This document shows, one piece after another, positions 25,305 to 33,288 of a stretch of DNA of 44,371 nt; positions within the stretch are counted from its first letter, which is position 1; each line of letters starts with the position of its first letter. Position numbers and translations under genes: made by a program. The DNA is from JAHJCW01 sp965369995 (GTDB lineage Bacteria; Fidelibacterota; Marinisomatia; Marinisomatales; JAHJCW01): assembly GCA_965369995.1 (NCBI GenBank), contig CBDURO010000012.1, positions 1-44,371 on the forward strand, written 5' to 3'. The notes beneath the pieces were generated by a model. That model did not search any database. It was not told the origin of the DNA and saw only the letters and a program-made list of their open reading frames with translations.

Positions 25305-26647
25305 AAAATGAATTAACCCCGCGGCAGATTGTCCGTGAATTAAATAAATATATAGTTGGGCAAAGCAAAGCCAAGCGGGCAGTTGCAATTGCTTTAAGAA
25401 ACAGATGGCGTAGGCAACAAGTACCGGAAACTATGCGGGATGAGATATTACCGAATAACATCATATTAATTGGACCTACCGGTGTAGGAAAAACTGAAAT
25501 CGCAAGGCGATTAGCCAATCTTGCAAAAGCACCATTCATAAAAATTGAAGCAAGTAAATTTACTGAAGTTGGTTATGTCGGTCGCGATGTCGAATCAATA
25601 ATACGAGATTTAACTGATACTGCAGTTAATATGGTACGAATGGAAAAACAAAAAGCAGTAGCTGGCCGTGCCTTTGAAAGAGCACAGGAACGATTAACTG
25701 ATTTACTATTTCCGGATGGAAATAGGAAAAACCGCAACCGAACACCGGAAGAGGAAGAACGCAGTAAACGTACACGTGCCCGTATGATGGAGAAACTTGA
25801 AAGCGGTGATTTTGAAGATAAAGAAGTACATCTTGAGGTTAAGCAGGATTCTATGCCAATTGGAATGCAAGTTTTTGGTCCTATGGGGATGGAAGACATA
25901 GGATCTAATATCAAGGATATGCTTTCGAATGTTCTACCGGGCAGTAAAAAACGCAGGAAAATGAAAATCAAAGATGCGCGAGGATATTTAATTGAATTAG
26001 AATCGCAAAAATTAATAGATCAAGATGAACTAGTGCGAATCGCAAAGGAAAATGTAGAAAACAGTGGAATTGTTTTCCTAGATGAAATTGATAAAGTTGT
26101 AGGCAATGGAAGCTCTTCCGGACCGGACGTGAGTAGAGAGGGTGTTCAACGTGATCTGCTTCCCATTGTGGAAGGTAGTATTGTACCAACCAAGTATGGT
26201 TCCGTAAAATCAGATCATGTATTATTTATTGCAGCAGGGGCGTTTCATGCAGCAACTCCATCGGATATGATTCCGGAATTACAGGGACGTTTTCCTATCC
26301 GCGTTGAAATGGATAAGTTATCAACATCAGATTTCATCAAGATATTGACGCACCCAAAATCAGCTTTGATAAAACAATATACTGCTTTACTTGCAGCTGA
26401 GAATATGGAATTGGAATTTGATAAGTCCGCTATCAAAGCGATTGCCGAAATTGCCACTGAAGTAAATAATAATACGGAAAATATCGGCGCAAGGCGTTTG
26501 CATACCATAATGACAACATTACTTGATGATTATATGTTTGAGCATTCCGCAAAGAAAGCTGTGAAAATCACAATCACAAAAAATATTGTCGAAGAAAAGT
26601 TAGCGGGAATTGCTAAAGATGAAGATCTAAGCAGATATATTCTATAA
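25301..26647 (+). CDS. hslU: HslU ATPase, unfoldase of HslUV
   Basis: An AAA+ unfoldase of 448 residues. LTPRQIVRELNKYIVGQ opens the N domain and Walker A is GPTGVGKT (58-65). The inserted I domain spans about 110-240. Walker B is IVFLDEIDK, and the C-terminal end DLSRYIL is the tail that docks into HslV. Coupled to hslV by a 4-bp overlap. It degrades misfolded or regulatory proteins in the cytoplasm. Followed after 24 bases by argF, likely in the same transcript. Confidence 0.96.
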   Translation: MKNELTPRQIVRELNKYIVGQSKAKRAVAIALRNRWRRQQVPETMRDEILPNNIILIGPTGVGKTEIARRLANLAKAPFIKIEASKFTEVGYVGRDVESIIRDLTDTAVNMVRMEKQKAVAGRAFERAQERLTDLLFPDGNRKNRNRTPEEEERSKRTRARMMEKLESGDFEDKEVHLEVKQDSMPIGMQVFGPMGMEDIGSNIKDMLSNVLPGSKKRRKMKIKDARGYLIELESQKLIDQDELVRIAKENVENSGIVFLDEIDKVVGNGSSSGPDVSREGVQRDLLPIVEGSIVPTKYGSVKSDHVLFIAAGAFHAATPSDMIPELQGRFPIRVEMDKLSTSDFIKILTHPKSALIKQYTALLAAENMELEFDKSAIKAIAEIATEVNNNTENIGARRLHTIMTTLLDDYMFEHSAKKAVKITITKNIVEEKLAGIAKDEDLSRYIL

Positions 26648-26671
26648 TAAATTGAATTTGTTGGAGGATGG

Positions 26672-27598
26672 ATGAAACGAGATTTTATTCATATAACCGA
26701 TTTCACTACGGAAGAAATCCTGGATACATTAGAGTTAGCGCGCAAGCTAAAAGAAAAATTTCATGACAAGGATAAACATCATATTTTTAAGGATCGTTCT
26801 TTGGCGATGATATTTGCTAAACCATCTGCTCGTACCCGCGTATCGTTTGAAACGGGTTTCACATGGATGGGTGGACATGCGCTTTACTTAGGTCCTAACG
26901 ATATTGGTATCGGAAAGCGGGAAGCCGTCAAAGATATTGCACGTGTATTTAGCCGTTATAATGATATTGTTATGGCACGTTTGTTTGAGCATAAACACAT
27001 GTTGGAATTAGCAAAGCATGCCACAATTCCGGTGGTTAACGGCTTAACCGATTACAATCACCCCTGCCAAATAATGGCGGATATATTAACGATTTTAGAA
27101 CATCGCGGTAACATAGATGAACCGAAAATTGTGTATGTAGGTGACGGAAATAATATTGTTAATTCGTGGCTAAAATTGGCTGAGCGTTTATCTTTAGATT
27201 TTGTATGTGCCTGCCCGGAAGGATTTGAACCGGACGAGGATACAGTGACCTCTGCTCGCGAAATCGGAATTTCCGATATTACTATTACACATGATTTAAA
27301 GGATGTCGTAAAAAATGCCGATGTAATTTATACTGATGTATGGGCATCTATGGGACAGAAAGAGGAAGCGGAAGTACGCGAAAAGTTATTTGCCGATTTT
27401 CAGGTAAATGAAGAGATAATGAAATTAACAGGAAAAGATACCTACTTTATGCATTGTTTACCGGCAGAGCGCGGAAGGGAAGTTACTAACGGAGTAATGG
27501 AAGCTGATTATTCTATAGTGTTTGACCAAGCGGAAAATCGCATGCATGCTCAAAATGCAATTATGGTTAAGTTGGCTGAGTGGAGTGGGATGATATAA
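26672..27598 (+). CDS. argF: Ornithine carbamoyltransferase
   Basis: Converts ornithine and carbamoyl phosphate to citrulline in arginine synthesis. The carbamoyl phosphate motif SARTR is at 52-56. HPCQIMAD binds carbamoyl phosphate, and HCLPAERG with the substrate cysteine is near residue 268. At 308 residues it is complete. A GGAGG site precedes the ATG. The last 78 bp (27521-27598) occur a second time at 28673-28750 with 69 identities, on the far side of a toxin-antitoxin pair. The gene has kept or regained an intact end after that insertion. Confidence 0.96.
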   Translation: MKRDFIHITDFTTEEILDTLELARKLKEKFHDKDKHHIFKDRSLAMIFAKPSARTRVSFETGFTWMGGHALYLGPNDIGIGKREAVKDIARVFSRYNDIVMARLFEHKHMLELAKHATIPVVNGLTDYNHPCQIMADILTILEHRGNIDEPKIVYVGDGNNIVNSWLKLAERLSLDFVCACPEGFEPDEDTVTSAREIGISDITITHDLKDVVKNADVIYTDVWASMGQKEEAEVREKLFADFQVNEEIMKLTGKDTYFMHCLPAERGREVTNGVMEADYSIVFDQAENRMHAQNAIMVKLAEWSGMI

Positions 27599-27611
27599 GA
27601 ATTGTATACTA

Positions 27612-28052
27612 TTATATCAAATGGGGGTGATTTTTTTTCGACCATTTGATTACATCATTTTTAAGATCTGATACAAATTCAATTAATTCATTCGCATCAG
27701 ATTCGGTAACACTACCAACATAGTCGTATTTTACTATGTTTCTTTTTGTTCGACATGTATCAAGGTAGTCTGCATTGTCTTCTTTCTCTTTCCCAAGAAT
27801 TAATGGAAGCGCTTGAAGAGTACGATAATGAGCAAGCATTTTTTCCGGTCTGTATCCTTCCGCATAAACAAGTATTGTACACAGTTTTAACGCAGCATTA
27901 TAGGCGATTCCAAAACGCCAATCGGCAGAAACACCACTTTGATTTGCATCTTTAATGTCACGATTAACAATGCCAAGTAGGTTGCTAATTTCTTCCTGAC
28001 TTGTTTTATGCGGGCGAAGCCAACCATTATTTGCCCAATTTTGCAAGCTCAT
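27612..28052 (-). CDS. HEPN-domain protein, putative toxin of an MNT/HEPN pair
   Basis: A 146-residue helical protein. The motif region reads RNIVKYDY (Arg104 to Tyr111). It has the spacing of the HepT RX4HXY motif but with Tyr109 in place of the RNase histidine; the tyrosine that MntA AMPylates in known pairs (Tyr111) is kept. The gene overlaps the preceding nucleotidyltransferase gene by 26 bp, the usual MNT-then-HEPN order. HEPN partners are RNase toxins in this class. Loss of the histidine suggests an altered or weak nuclease, which is inference. The stop is 14 bases from the argF stop. Confidence 0.75.
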   Translation of the reverse strand: MSLQNWANNGWLRPHKTSQEEISNLLGIVNRDIKDANQSGVSADWRFGIAYNAALKLCTILVYAEGYRPEKMLAHYRTLQALPLILGKEKEDNADYLDTCRTKRNIVKYDYVGSVTESDANELIEFVSDLKNDVIKWSKKNHPHLI

Positions 28053-28614
28053 GTTCGTTTCCTATTATCATTAATTTGGGAGATTCAATAATCCTTGTTA
28101 TAAAATGTTCTTTTTGCTGTTTTCGTGAAATAAATTCTTGCACTGTCATAGTGTGAACATTGATTTCCCTTCCTATTAAATTATTTATCCCTTTAAGTAA
28201 TTTACTAATACTGCGAAGTCCAATGTCTCCGATTATAAAAAGATCTACATCACTATCTTGTTTAATATTTCCACTTGCCATTGAGCCAAACACAAAGGCG
28301 AAACAGATTGATTTAGTGTTTAGTGCCTTTTTTATAATGTCTACCAGGCCTGAAGTTTTGAGTACTAGATTGTGAATTTCTAAAAATAGTGGATGGTTTT
28401 TGTTTGCGCTGAAATATGTCCGGTTTCCACTCACACGTTTCATAATAAGTTCACTATTAATAAGTTTCAGTACTTCTTGTCTGACAGTACCAATAGTATA
28501 TCCGGTTCTCCTTTCAATTGCACGAAGATGAAGCTCATTGTGATTGACACCAAATAGAATTCTGAAGATTTCAGCGCGAACTTTTGAAGACAATATTTCT
28601 GCAAGTAAATTCAT
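28027..28614 (-). CDS. HTH + MNT nucleotidyltransferase, putative antitoxin
   Basis: The N-terminal winged HTH (about 8-75) contains NELHLRAIERRTGYTIGTV. The C-terminal minimal nucleotidyltransferase domain has GSMASGNIKQDSDVD (about 111-125), an exact GSX10DXD AMPylator motif as in MntA. Known MntA proteins neutralise HepT by AMPylating its tyrosine. The fused HTH is an extra feature that suggests direct autorepression of the operon. Two copies of a 15-bp sequence lie directly upstream (28631-28666). A promoter between those copies and the ATG is likely but not resolved. 195 residues. Confidence 0.8.
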   Translation of the reverse strand: MNLLAEILSSKVRAEIFRILFGVNHNELHLRAIERRTGYTIGTVRQEVLKLINSELIMKRVSGNRTYFSANKNHPLFLEIHNLVLKTSGLVDIIKKALNTKSICFAFVFGSMASGNIKQDSDVDLFIIGDIGLRSISKLLKGINNLIGREINVHTMTVQEFISRKQQKEHFITRIIESPKLMIIGNEHELAKLGK

Positions 28615-28630
28615 TATTCATTTATTGTAT

Positions 28631-28666
28631 GGTATAAACATACAATTGTTCGGTATAAACATACAA
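28631..28666 (-). promoter_or_regulatory. Twin operator-like repeats upstream of the MNT/HEPN operon
   Basis: The 15-mer GGTATAAACATACAA occurs twice, at 28631-28645 and 28652-28666. The starts are exactly 21 bp apart, about two helical turns. Each contains an ATAC half-site, and the first also completes TTGTAT...ATACAA. It sits 16 bp before the HTH-MNT start codon, so binding by that HTH domain is the obvious hypothesis. Confidence 0.6.
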
Positions 28667-28672
28667 ACGATA

Positions 28673-28750
28673 TTTGACCAAGCAGAAAACCGTATGCATG
28701 CTCAAAATGCAATTATGGTGAAGTTGGCTGGATGGAGCGGGATTATTTAA
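28673..28750 (+). pseudogene. Detached second copy of the argF 3' end
   Basis: 78 bp equal in length to 27521-27598, with 69 identities, beginning TTTGACCAAGC and ending in an in-phase TAA. Most of the nine differences are silent (only two residues change), so both copies come from functional argF genes of different lineages. There is no start or upstream argF sequence here. The stop overlaps the stop of the minus-strand glycosylase gene, which suggests this distal copy keeps the original junction and the near copy came with the inserted DNA. Confidence 0.85.
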
Positions 28751-29193
28751 TTATTGTCAACATCAATTATTTGCTTGATTTGACTCCAATCTTTTAACCT
28801 TTCTTCAAAGCTATATTTTGCGTTAGCAGGGCTTGAAGATAGTAGTGTTATATAATTTATATTATCAAATTTTAGAAAGTATTTTTCATATAGTTTAGCG
28901 GCTTTTTGTCCATTAAATGCTATTGTACTAATTGATGGATTTAGTGCAATTAGTTTATTTATCCTATTAGGATTTTCTTCTTTAATGGCAGAATCCAAGC
29001 TGCCTTTCCGAATTGCGGTAAAGCACACATCCCAAATTGCAATATTGTTTTGTATTGCTAATGATTTTCTATGATCATAATTTGATGAAAACTCTCTACT
29101 AAATATGGAAAACAATATTTTCCAAAATGCATTACGTGGATGTCCATAATACTGCTGAAGCTCAAGCGAGCGCTTGCTCGGTAAAGTACCCAA
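28747..29193 (-). CDS. Mug-like / hypoxanthine DNA glycosylase
   Basis: Uracil-DNA-glycosylase superfamily, with YYGHPRNAFWKI as the GxxxNxFW-type active-site motif and SSSPANA as the C-terminal DNA-contact motif. The TIGR04274-type deoxyinosine/mismatch glycosylases have this layout. The TTG at 29193 yields 148 residues but cuts off the first strand. The frame stays open upstream and encodes TKSFQPIIGENPKVIVLGTL back to just behind the LpxH-like stop. No ATG, GTG or further TTG is available there, so initiation may be unusual (ATA 29250 or ATT 29220) or coupled. It excises deaminated or mismatched bases. Confidence 0.75.
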   Translation of the reverse strand: MGTLPSKRSLELQQYYGHPRNAFWKILFSIFSREFSSNYDHRKSLAIQNNIAIWDVCFTAIRKGSLDSAIKEENPNRINKLIALNPSISTIAFNGQKAAKLYEKYFLKFDNINYITLLSSSPANAKYSFEERLKDWSQIKQIIDVDNN

Positions 29194-29246
29194 TACTATA
29201 ACTTTAGGATTTTCACCAATTATTGGCTGAAATGATTTTGTATATA

Positions 29247-29978
29247 CTATTTAAACTTCCTTAACTCCAACTTCTTTCCATCAAAAACCGCATAGGAAAA
29301 AGTTTTAATCCATTCACCAAGTATAATTAATTTACCTTTCCCTATTTTTTCTTCGGTATGTTGATGGTAATGTCCAGTGAGAAAGTAATCGATTCCATTT
29401 TCAATCGCTGGCGTGACAACTCGTATTAGTTCTTTACGTACTTTTTCATTATGTTCTGCACTATGCTCAAAATGACGGCTGCGGCTTGCTACCCATGCTG
29501 CAAAACGATATCCAATTGTCGGGTGTAACCATCTGAATAGCCAAATAAAAAATTTGTGGCGCAGTATTGATTTTACAGTGCGATAACTACGTTCCCATGA
29601 GAGTAAACCATCGCCATGCGTTAAATGAATTTTTTTACCGTTTATTTCGAAATCCATATCGTCTTCATGGATTATCATATTTAACTTGTCTGATAAAAAA
29701 TCAATTGTCCAGTAATCATGGTTACCGAGCAAATAATGGATTTCTATACCGGATTTTTGTAATTGGTAAAGTTGTGTATATACTTCAAAATATTGTTTTG
29801 GAATAAGGTGTGGGTATTCATAGTAGAAATCAAAAAGGTCTCCACCAATAATTAATGTACCTCCTGATTTAGACAAAAATTCAAAAAATTGGAACAATTT
29901 TTGAATTTTAACGTGTTCATCTTGAGAAGATTTGAGCATTAAATGAATATCAGAAATGAAATAAATCGGTAGTTGCAT
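29247..29978 (-). CDS. LpxH-like UDP-2,3-diacylglucosamine hydrolase
   Basis: A calcineurin-like metallophosphoesterase with motifs FISDIHL, IIGGDLFDF, LLGNHDYW, THGDGL and LTGHYHQH in order. These are the metal-binding motifs of LpxH-type pyrophosphatases, which make lipid X in lipid A synthesis. About 244 residues from ATG 29978. A TTG at 30044 would add 22 unlikely residues, so the ATG is preferred. The presence of Kdo genes supports a lipid A role. Other metallophosphoesterase substrates cannot be excluded. Confidence 0.8.
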   Translation of the reverse strand: MQLPIYFISDIHLMLKSSQDEHVKIQKLFQFFEFLSKSGGTLIIGGDLFDFYYEYPHLIPKQYFEVYTQLYQLQKSGIEIHYLLGNHDYWTIDFLSDKLNMIIHEDDMDFEINGKKIHLTHGDGLLSWERSYRTVKSILRHKFFIWLFRWLHPTIGYRFAAWVASRSRHFEHSAEHNEKVRKELIRVVTPAIENGIDYFLTGHYHQHTEEKIGKGKLIILGEWIKTFSYAVFDGKKLELRKFK

Positions 29979-30094
29979 AGAAAAATTTACTTTCTTCAAG
30001 TAAAAGAGGCAAATAAAATGTTGTATATATCTTGCAAGTGACAAAAAATGCTTTTAATCTAATCTACATTACAAGTGTTTAATTAATATATGTT

Positions 30095-33000
30095 ATGAAT
30101 AATTTATTGTGTACAATGAGAAATTTAATAATAGTTTTAGCAATTGTTACGCAAGCCGTTTTCGGTCAATCCTTTGGGCAAAACAAAGTTCAGTATGGAA
30201 ATTTTGATTGGAAGTTCATCAAATCTCCCCATTTTGATATCTATTATTATACTGAAGATATTGATCTAGCAGAATTCACAGCCGAAGTTGCCGAAAATGC
30301 GTACGAACAAATTTCAAAGCATTTCCGGTGGAATTTGAAAAAGCCGGTTTCGATTGTAGTTTATAATTCACATAAAGATTTTCAGCAAACAAATGTGACT
30401 TATAGCTATCTTTCAGAAGGAATTGGTGGATTTACAGAGCTTTTCAAAAACCGCGTTGTGATTCCTTTTGAAGGTTCTTATGAACAATTCCGTCATGTTA
30501 TCCACCATGAATTAGTACATGCCGTTGTTAATGATATGGTTTACGGTGGAAATATTCAAAGTGTTGTTTCGGGCGCCCAGTTACTACGATTACCACTTTG
30601 GGTAAGCGAAGGTACTTGCGAATATTTATCTTTGAATTGGGATACCAAAGCAGATATGGTTATTAGAGATATGACAGTGAATGATTATATCCCAAGTGTT
30701 CGAGAGTTAGAATATTATATGGCGTACAAAGGTGGTCAGTCTGTTATGCGATTTATCGCTGAGAAATATGGAAGAGAAAAAATCGGTGAAATTTATATTG
30801 CCATGAAGAAAACGCAAAATGCTGAGCGTGGTTTTGAACAAGCCCTAGGAATGGATTTTGAAGATTTGACAGAACAATGGCAAGATTATGTAAAAAAAGA
30901 GTATTGGCCGGACATAACAGGACGTGATGCGATTGACGATATAGCCCATCGTTTAACGGACCATGAAAAAATAAAGAATTTTTATAATATCTCTCCTGCA
31001 ATTTCTCCCGATGGGAGTAAAATTGCAATTTTATCTGATCGCTCAATGTATGCTGATATTTATTTAATAGATGCACATACCGGAAAACAAATTAAAAGAA
31101 TTGTAAAGGGTAACCGCTCCATGCATTTTGAAGAACTCAAATGGTTGCAACCCGGTATTTCGTGGTCGCCGGATAGCCGCAAGATTGTTATAGCTGCTAA
31201 AGCCGGTGGCTTGGATGCATTTCACTTGATCGATGTTGAAACGGGTGATTACGAAACGATATCATTCAAAATGGATGGTTTATTTACTGCGGCGTGGCGT
31301 CCCGACGGTAAAAAGTTAGCTTTTGTAGGGAATCGAGGTAAGGCAAGTGATATTTATATTTTAGATATTGCTACTGAAGAAATAACAAATTTAACGAATG
31401 ATATATTTTCCGACTCAGAACCAGTTTGGAATAATGACGGAACAAAGATAACCTTTATTTCTGACCGCGGTGGTTACCTTAATAACACAGAACAAGCTTT
31501 ACCAGATACATTTAAAATGTATAAATATGATTACTCGCAAACTGATATTTATACTATAGATGCACTGACAAAAAATATTACTCGTCTCACTGATACGGAA
31601 TATAGTGAAAATTATCCTGTTTGGGCACATAACTATAATTTACTTTTATACACTGCGGATGAAAATGGTGTTTGGAATATTCATGTACTTGATCTTGATA
31701 ATAATGAAACACGTACAATAACAAATATCTTAACCGGCATACAGCAATTAAGTCTTTCAAGAGATGATAAAACATTGATTTTCAGTGGTTATGATAAACG
31801 TGGTTGGGATATTTTTAGTTTGACAAATCCTCTTGAACTTGATGATAAAGAAATTCCAATAACTAACTTTTTAACTAATAAAAAAACAGCGGATGAATCA
31901 TTTACGGATTTACGTCGTGACAAAATTCGTGAAAAACAGCAAGAAACTAATGAAGTGGGTGATTATTCAAAAATTATTTTCAGTCCAAATTATGAACGCT
32001 ATAATAAAGTTTTAACTGACTCAGAAACTTCCGAATTTGACTCGGTGGATACCGGTCGGCAAATTGCCGATTACACTCCACAAGTTTATAAAACTCATTT
32101 TACATTAGATCTTGTAAGTGGTAATATGGCTTTTGATAATATATTCGGTGCACAAGGAATGACATATTTCGCTTGGAGCGATGTTCTTGGCGACCACAGG
32201 ATATATGTCGGAACTGAAATGCAGTTAACTCTTGAAAACAGTGATTATTTATTATCATATGCCTACTTAAAGAATCGTACTGATTTCTATATTACCGCAT
32301 CTCAATCAGCCGATTTTTACTCAACCGGCTATTACGGAGTTGCCAGACTGCGTCGCTATGGAATTGGAACCTACGTTTCAAGACCGTTTAACCGTTTTAA
32401 CAGGATTGATGTCGGATTATCGTTATACCGCCTTTCCTATAATGAGTGGGTACAGGATTTGTACACCGGAAAATATATTGATATAAGTTCAGCAAAGTTA
32501 AATACAGTGTTGCCTTCGATTGGTTGGGTAATGGATAATGTTTCTTGGGGCTATACAGGTCCGGTCGATGGTTTTCGGCAGGAGGTCAGCTTTACCGGAA
32601 GTCCATCAATAGGAGATAATGGTATTCAATTTGGTACCTTACAATTAGATGGACGTAAATATTTCCGCTTAGGGCGATATTACACATTCGCCACTCGTGT
32701 TATGTTAGGAACAAGTTTTGGCAGAAATGCACAAAAATTCTTTCTTGGTGGATTACCGGTTTGGTTATTTGGACGCGGTGAAACGAACGGTACAAAGGAT
32801 ACCTCACAATTTCCTTATGAGATATTATCATCAGGTGACAGAGATTTACTCAAGGATATTTATTTTACAAAATACGCTATGCCGATTAGAGGAGCACGTT
32901 ATGCTGAAAGAACCGGAACGAATGTAGCAATGGCAAACATTGAATTTAGATTTCCGTTTATTCAGTATTTATCCTTAGGATTTCCGTTAAAAGTTATCTT

Positions 33001-33259
33001 TGGAAATATACAAGGTCATGCTTTTTTAGATGTTGGTGCAGCGTGGGATGATAGAAATGAATTTTCTAGCCATTCTGTACTCACAGATAAATATGGAGAT
33101 CTTCCAGATTACGCGAGTCCGATAATTAGTTCATTTGGTTTGGGTATGAAAATCAATTTAGGGTATTTTTTAGTCCGGTTTGATACTGCTTGGGATTACA
33201 CGCCCGGTCATGGAACATCTAGACCACAATATTACATTTCTCTCGGTCCTGATTGGTAA
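30095..33259 (+). CDS. Exported metallopeptidase-PD40-beta-barrel fusion protein
   Basis: A 1054-residue envelope protein. A signal peptide lies near the start (a second Met, residue 8, also fits). A peptidase MA-like domain follows (about 33-270) with a HELVH zinc motif (138-142) and WVSEGTCEYLS (Glu172, Glu176). TolB/PD40-type beta-propeller repeats (about 285-600) carry motifs such as SPDGSKIAILSDRSM. A C-terminal region (about 660-1054) of alternating strands ends YISLGPDW, resembling a BamA/surface-antigen barrel. A trans-membrane barrel displaying a propeller and protease on the periplasmic side is inferred. No close functional assignment is known to me. It is transcribed alone between the LpxH-like gene and radA. 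Confidence 0.78.
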   Translation: MNNLLCTMRNLIIVLAIVTQAVFGQSFGQNKVQYGNFDWKFIKSPHFDIYYYTEDIDLAEFTAEVAENAYEQISKHFRWNLKKPVSIVVYNSHKDFQQTNVTYSYLSEGIGGFTELFKNRVVIPFEGSYEQFRHVIHHELVHAVVNDMVYGGNIQSVVSGAQLLRLPLWVSEGTCEYLSLNWDTKADMVIRDMTVNDYIPSVRELEYYMAYKGGQSVMRFIAEKYGREKIGEIYIAMKKTQNAERGFEQALGMDFEDLTEQWQDYVKKEYWPDITGRDAIDDIAHRLTDHEKIKNFYNISPAISPDGSKIAILSDRSMYADIYLIDAHTGKQIKRIVKGNRSMHFEELKWLQPGISWSPDSRKIVIAAKAGGLDAFHLIDVETGDYETISFKMDGLFTAAWRPDGKKLAFVGNRGKASDIYILDIATEEITNLTNDIFSDSEPVWNNDGTKITFISDRGGYLNNTEQALPDTFKMYKYDYSQTDIYTIDALTKNITRLTDTEYSENYPVWAHNYNLLLYTADENGVWNIHVLDLDNNETRTITNILTGIQQLSLSRDDKTLIFSGYDKRGWDIFSLTNPLELDDKEIPITNFLTNKKTADESFTDLRRDKIREKQQETNEVGDYSKIIFSPNYERYNKVLTDSETSEFDSVDTGRQIADYTPQVYKTHFTLDLVSGNMAFDNIFGAQGMTYFAWSDVLGDHRIYVGTEMQLTLENSDYLLSYAYLKNRTDFYITASQSADFYSTGYYGVARLRRYGIGTYVSRPFNRFNRIDVGLSLYRLSYNEWVQDLYTGKYIDISSAKLNTVLPSIGWVMDNVSWGYTGPVDGFRQEVSFTGSPSIGDNGIQFGTLQLDGRKYFRLGRYYTFATRVMLGTSFGRNAQKFFLGGLPVWLFGRGETNGTKDTSQFPYEILSSGDRDLLKDIYFTKYAMPIRGARYAERTGTNVAMANIEFRFPFIQYLSLGFPLKVIFGNIQGHAFLDVGAAWDDRNEFSSHSVLTDKYGDLPDYASPIISSFGLGMKINLGYFLVRFDTAWDYTPGHGTSRPQYYISLGPDW

Positions 33260-33288
33260 TCATTAGGTAGATTAATATAAATTAGTCA

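Noticed and set aside
29979..30044. TTG-initiated extension of the LpxH-like protein
   Set aside because: Adds 22 atypical residues ahead of the conserved start strand; ATG 29978 is better.
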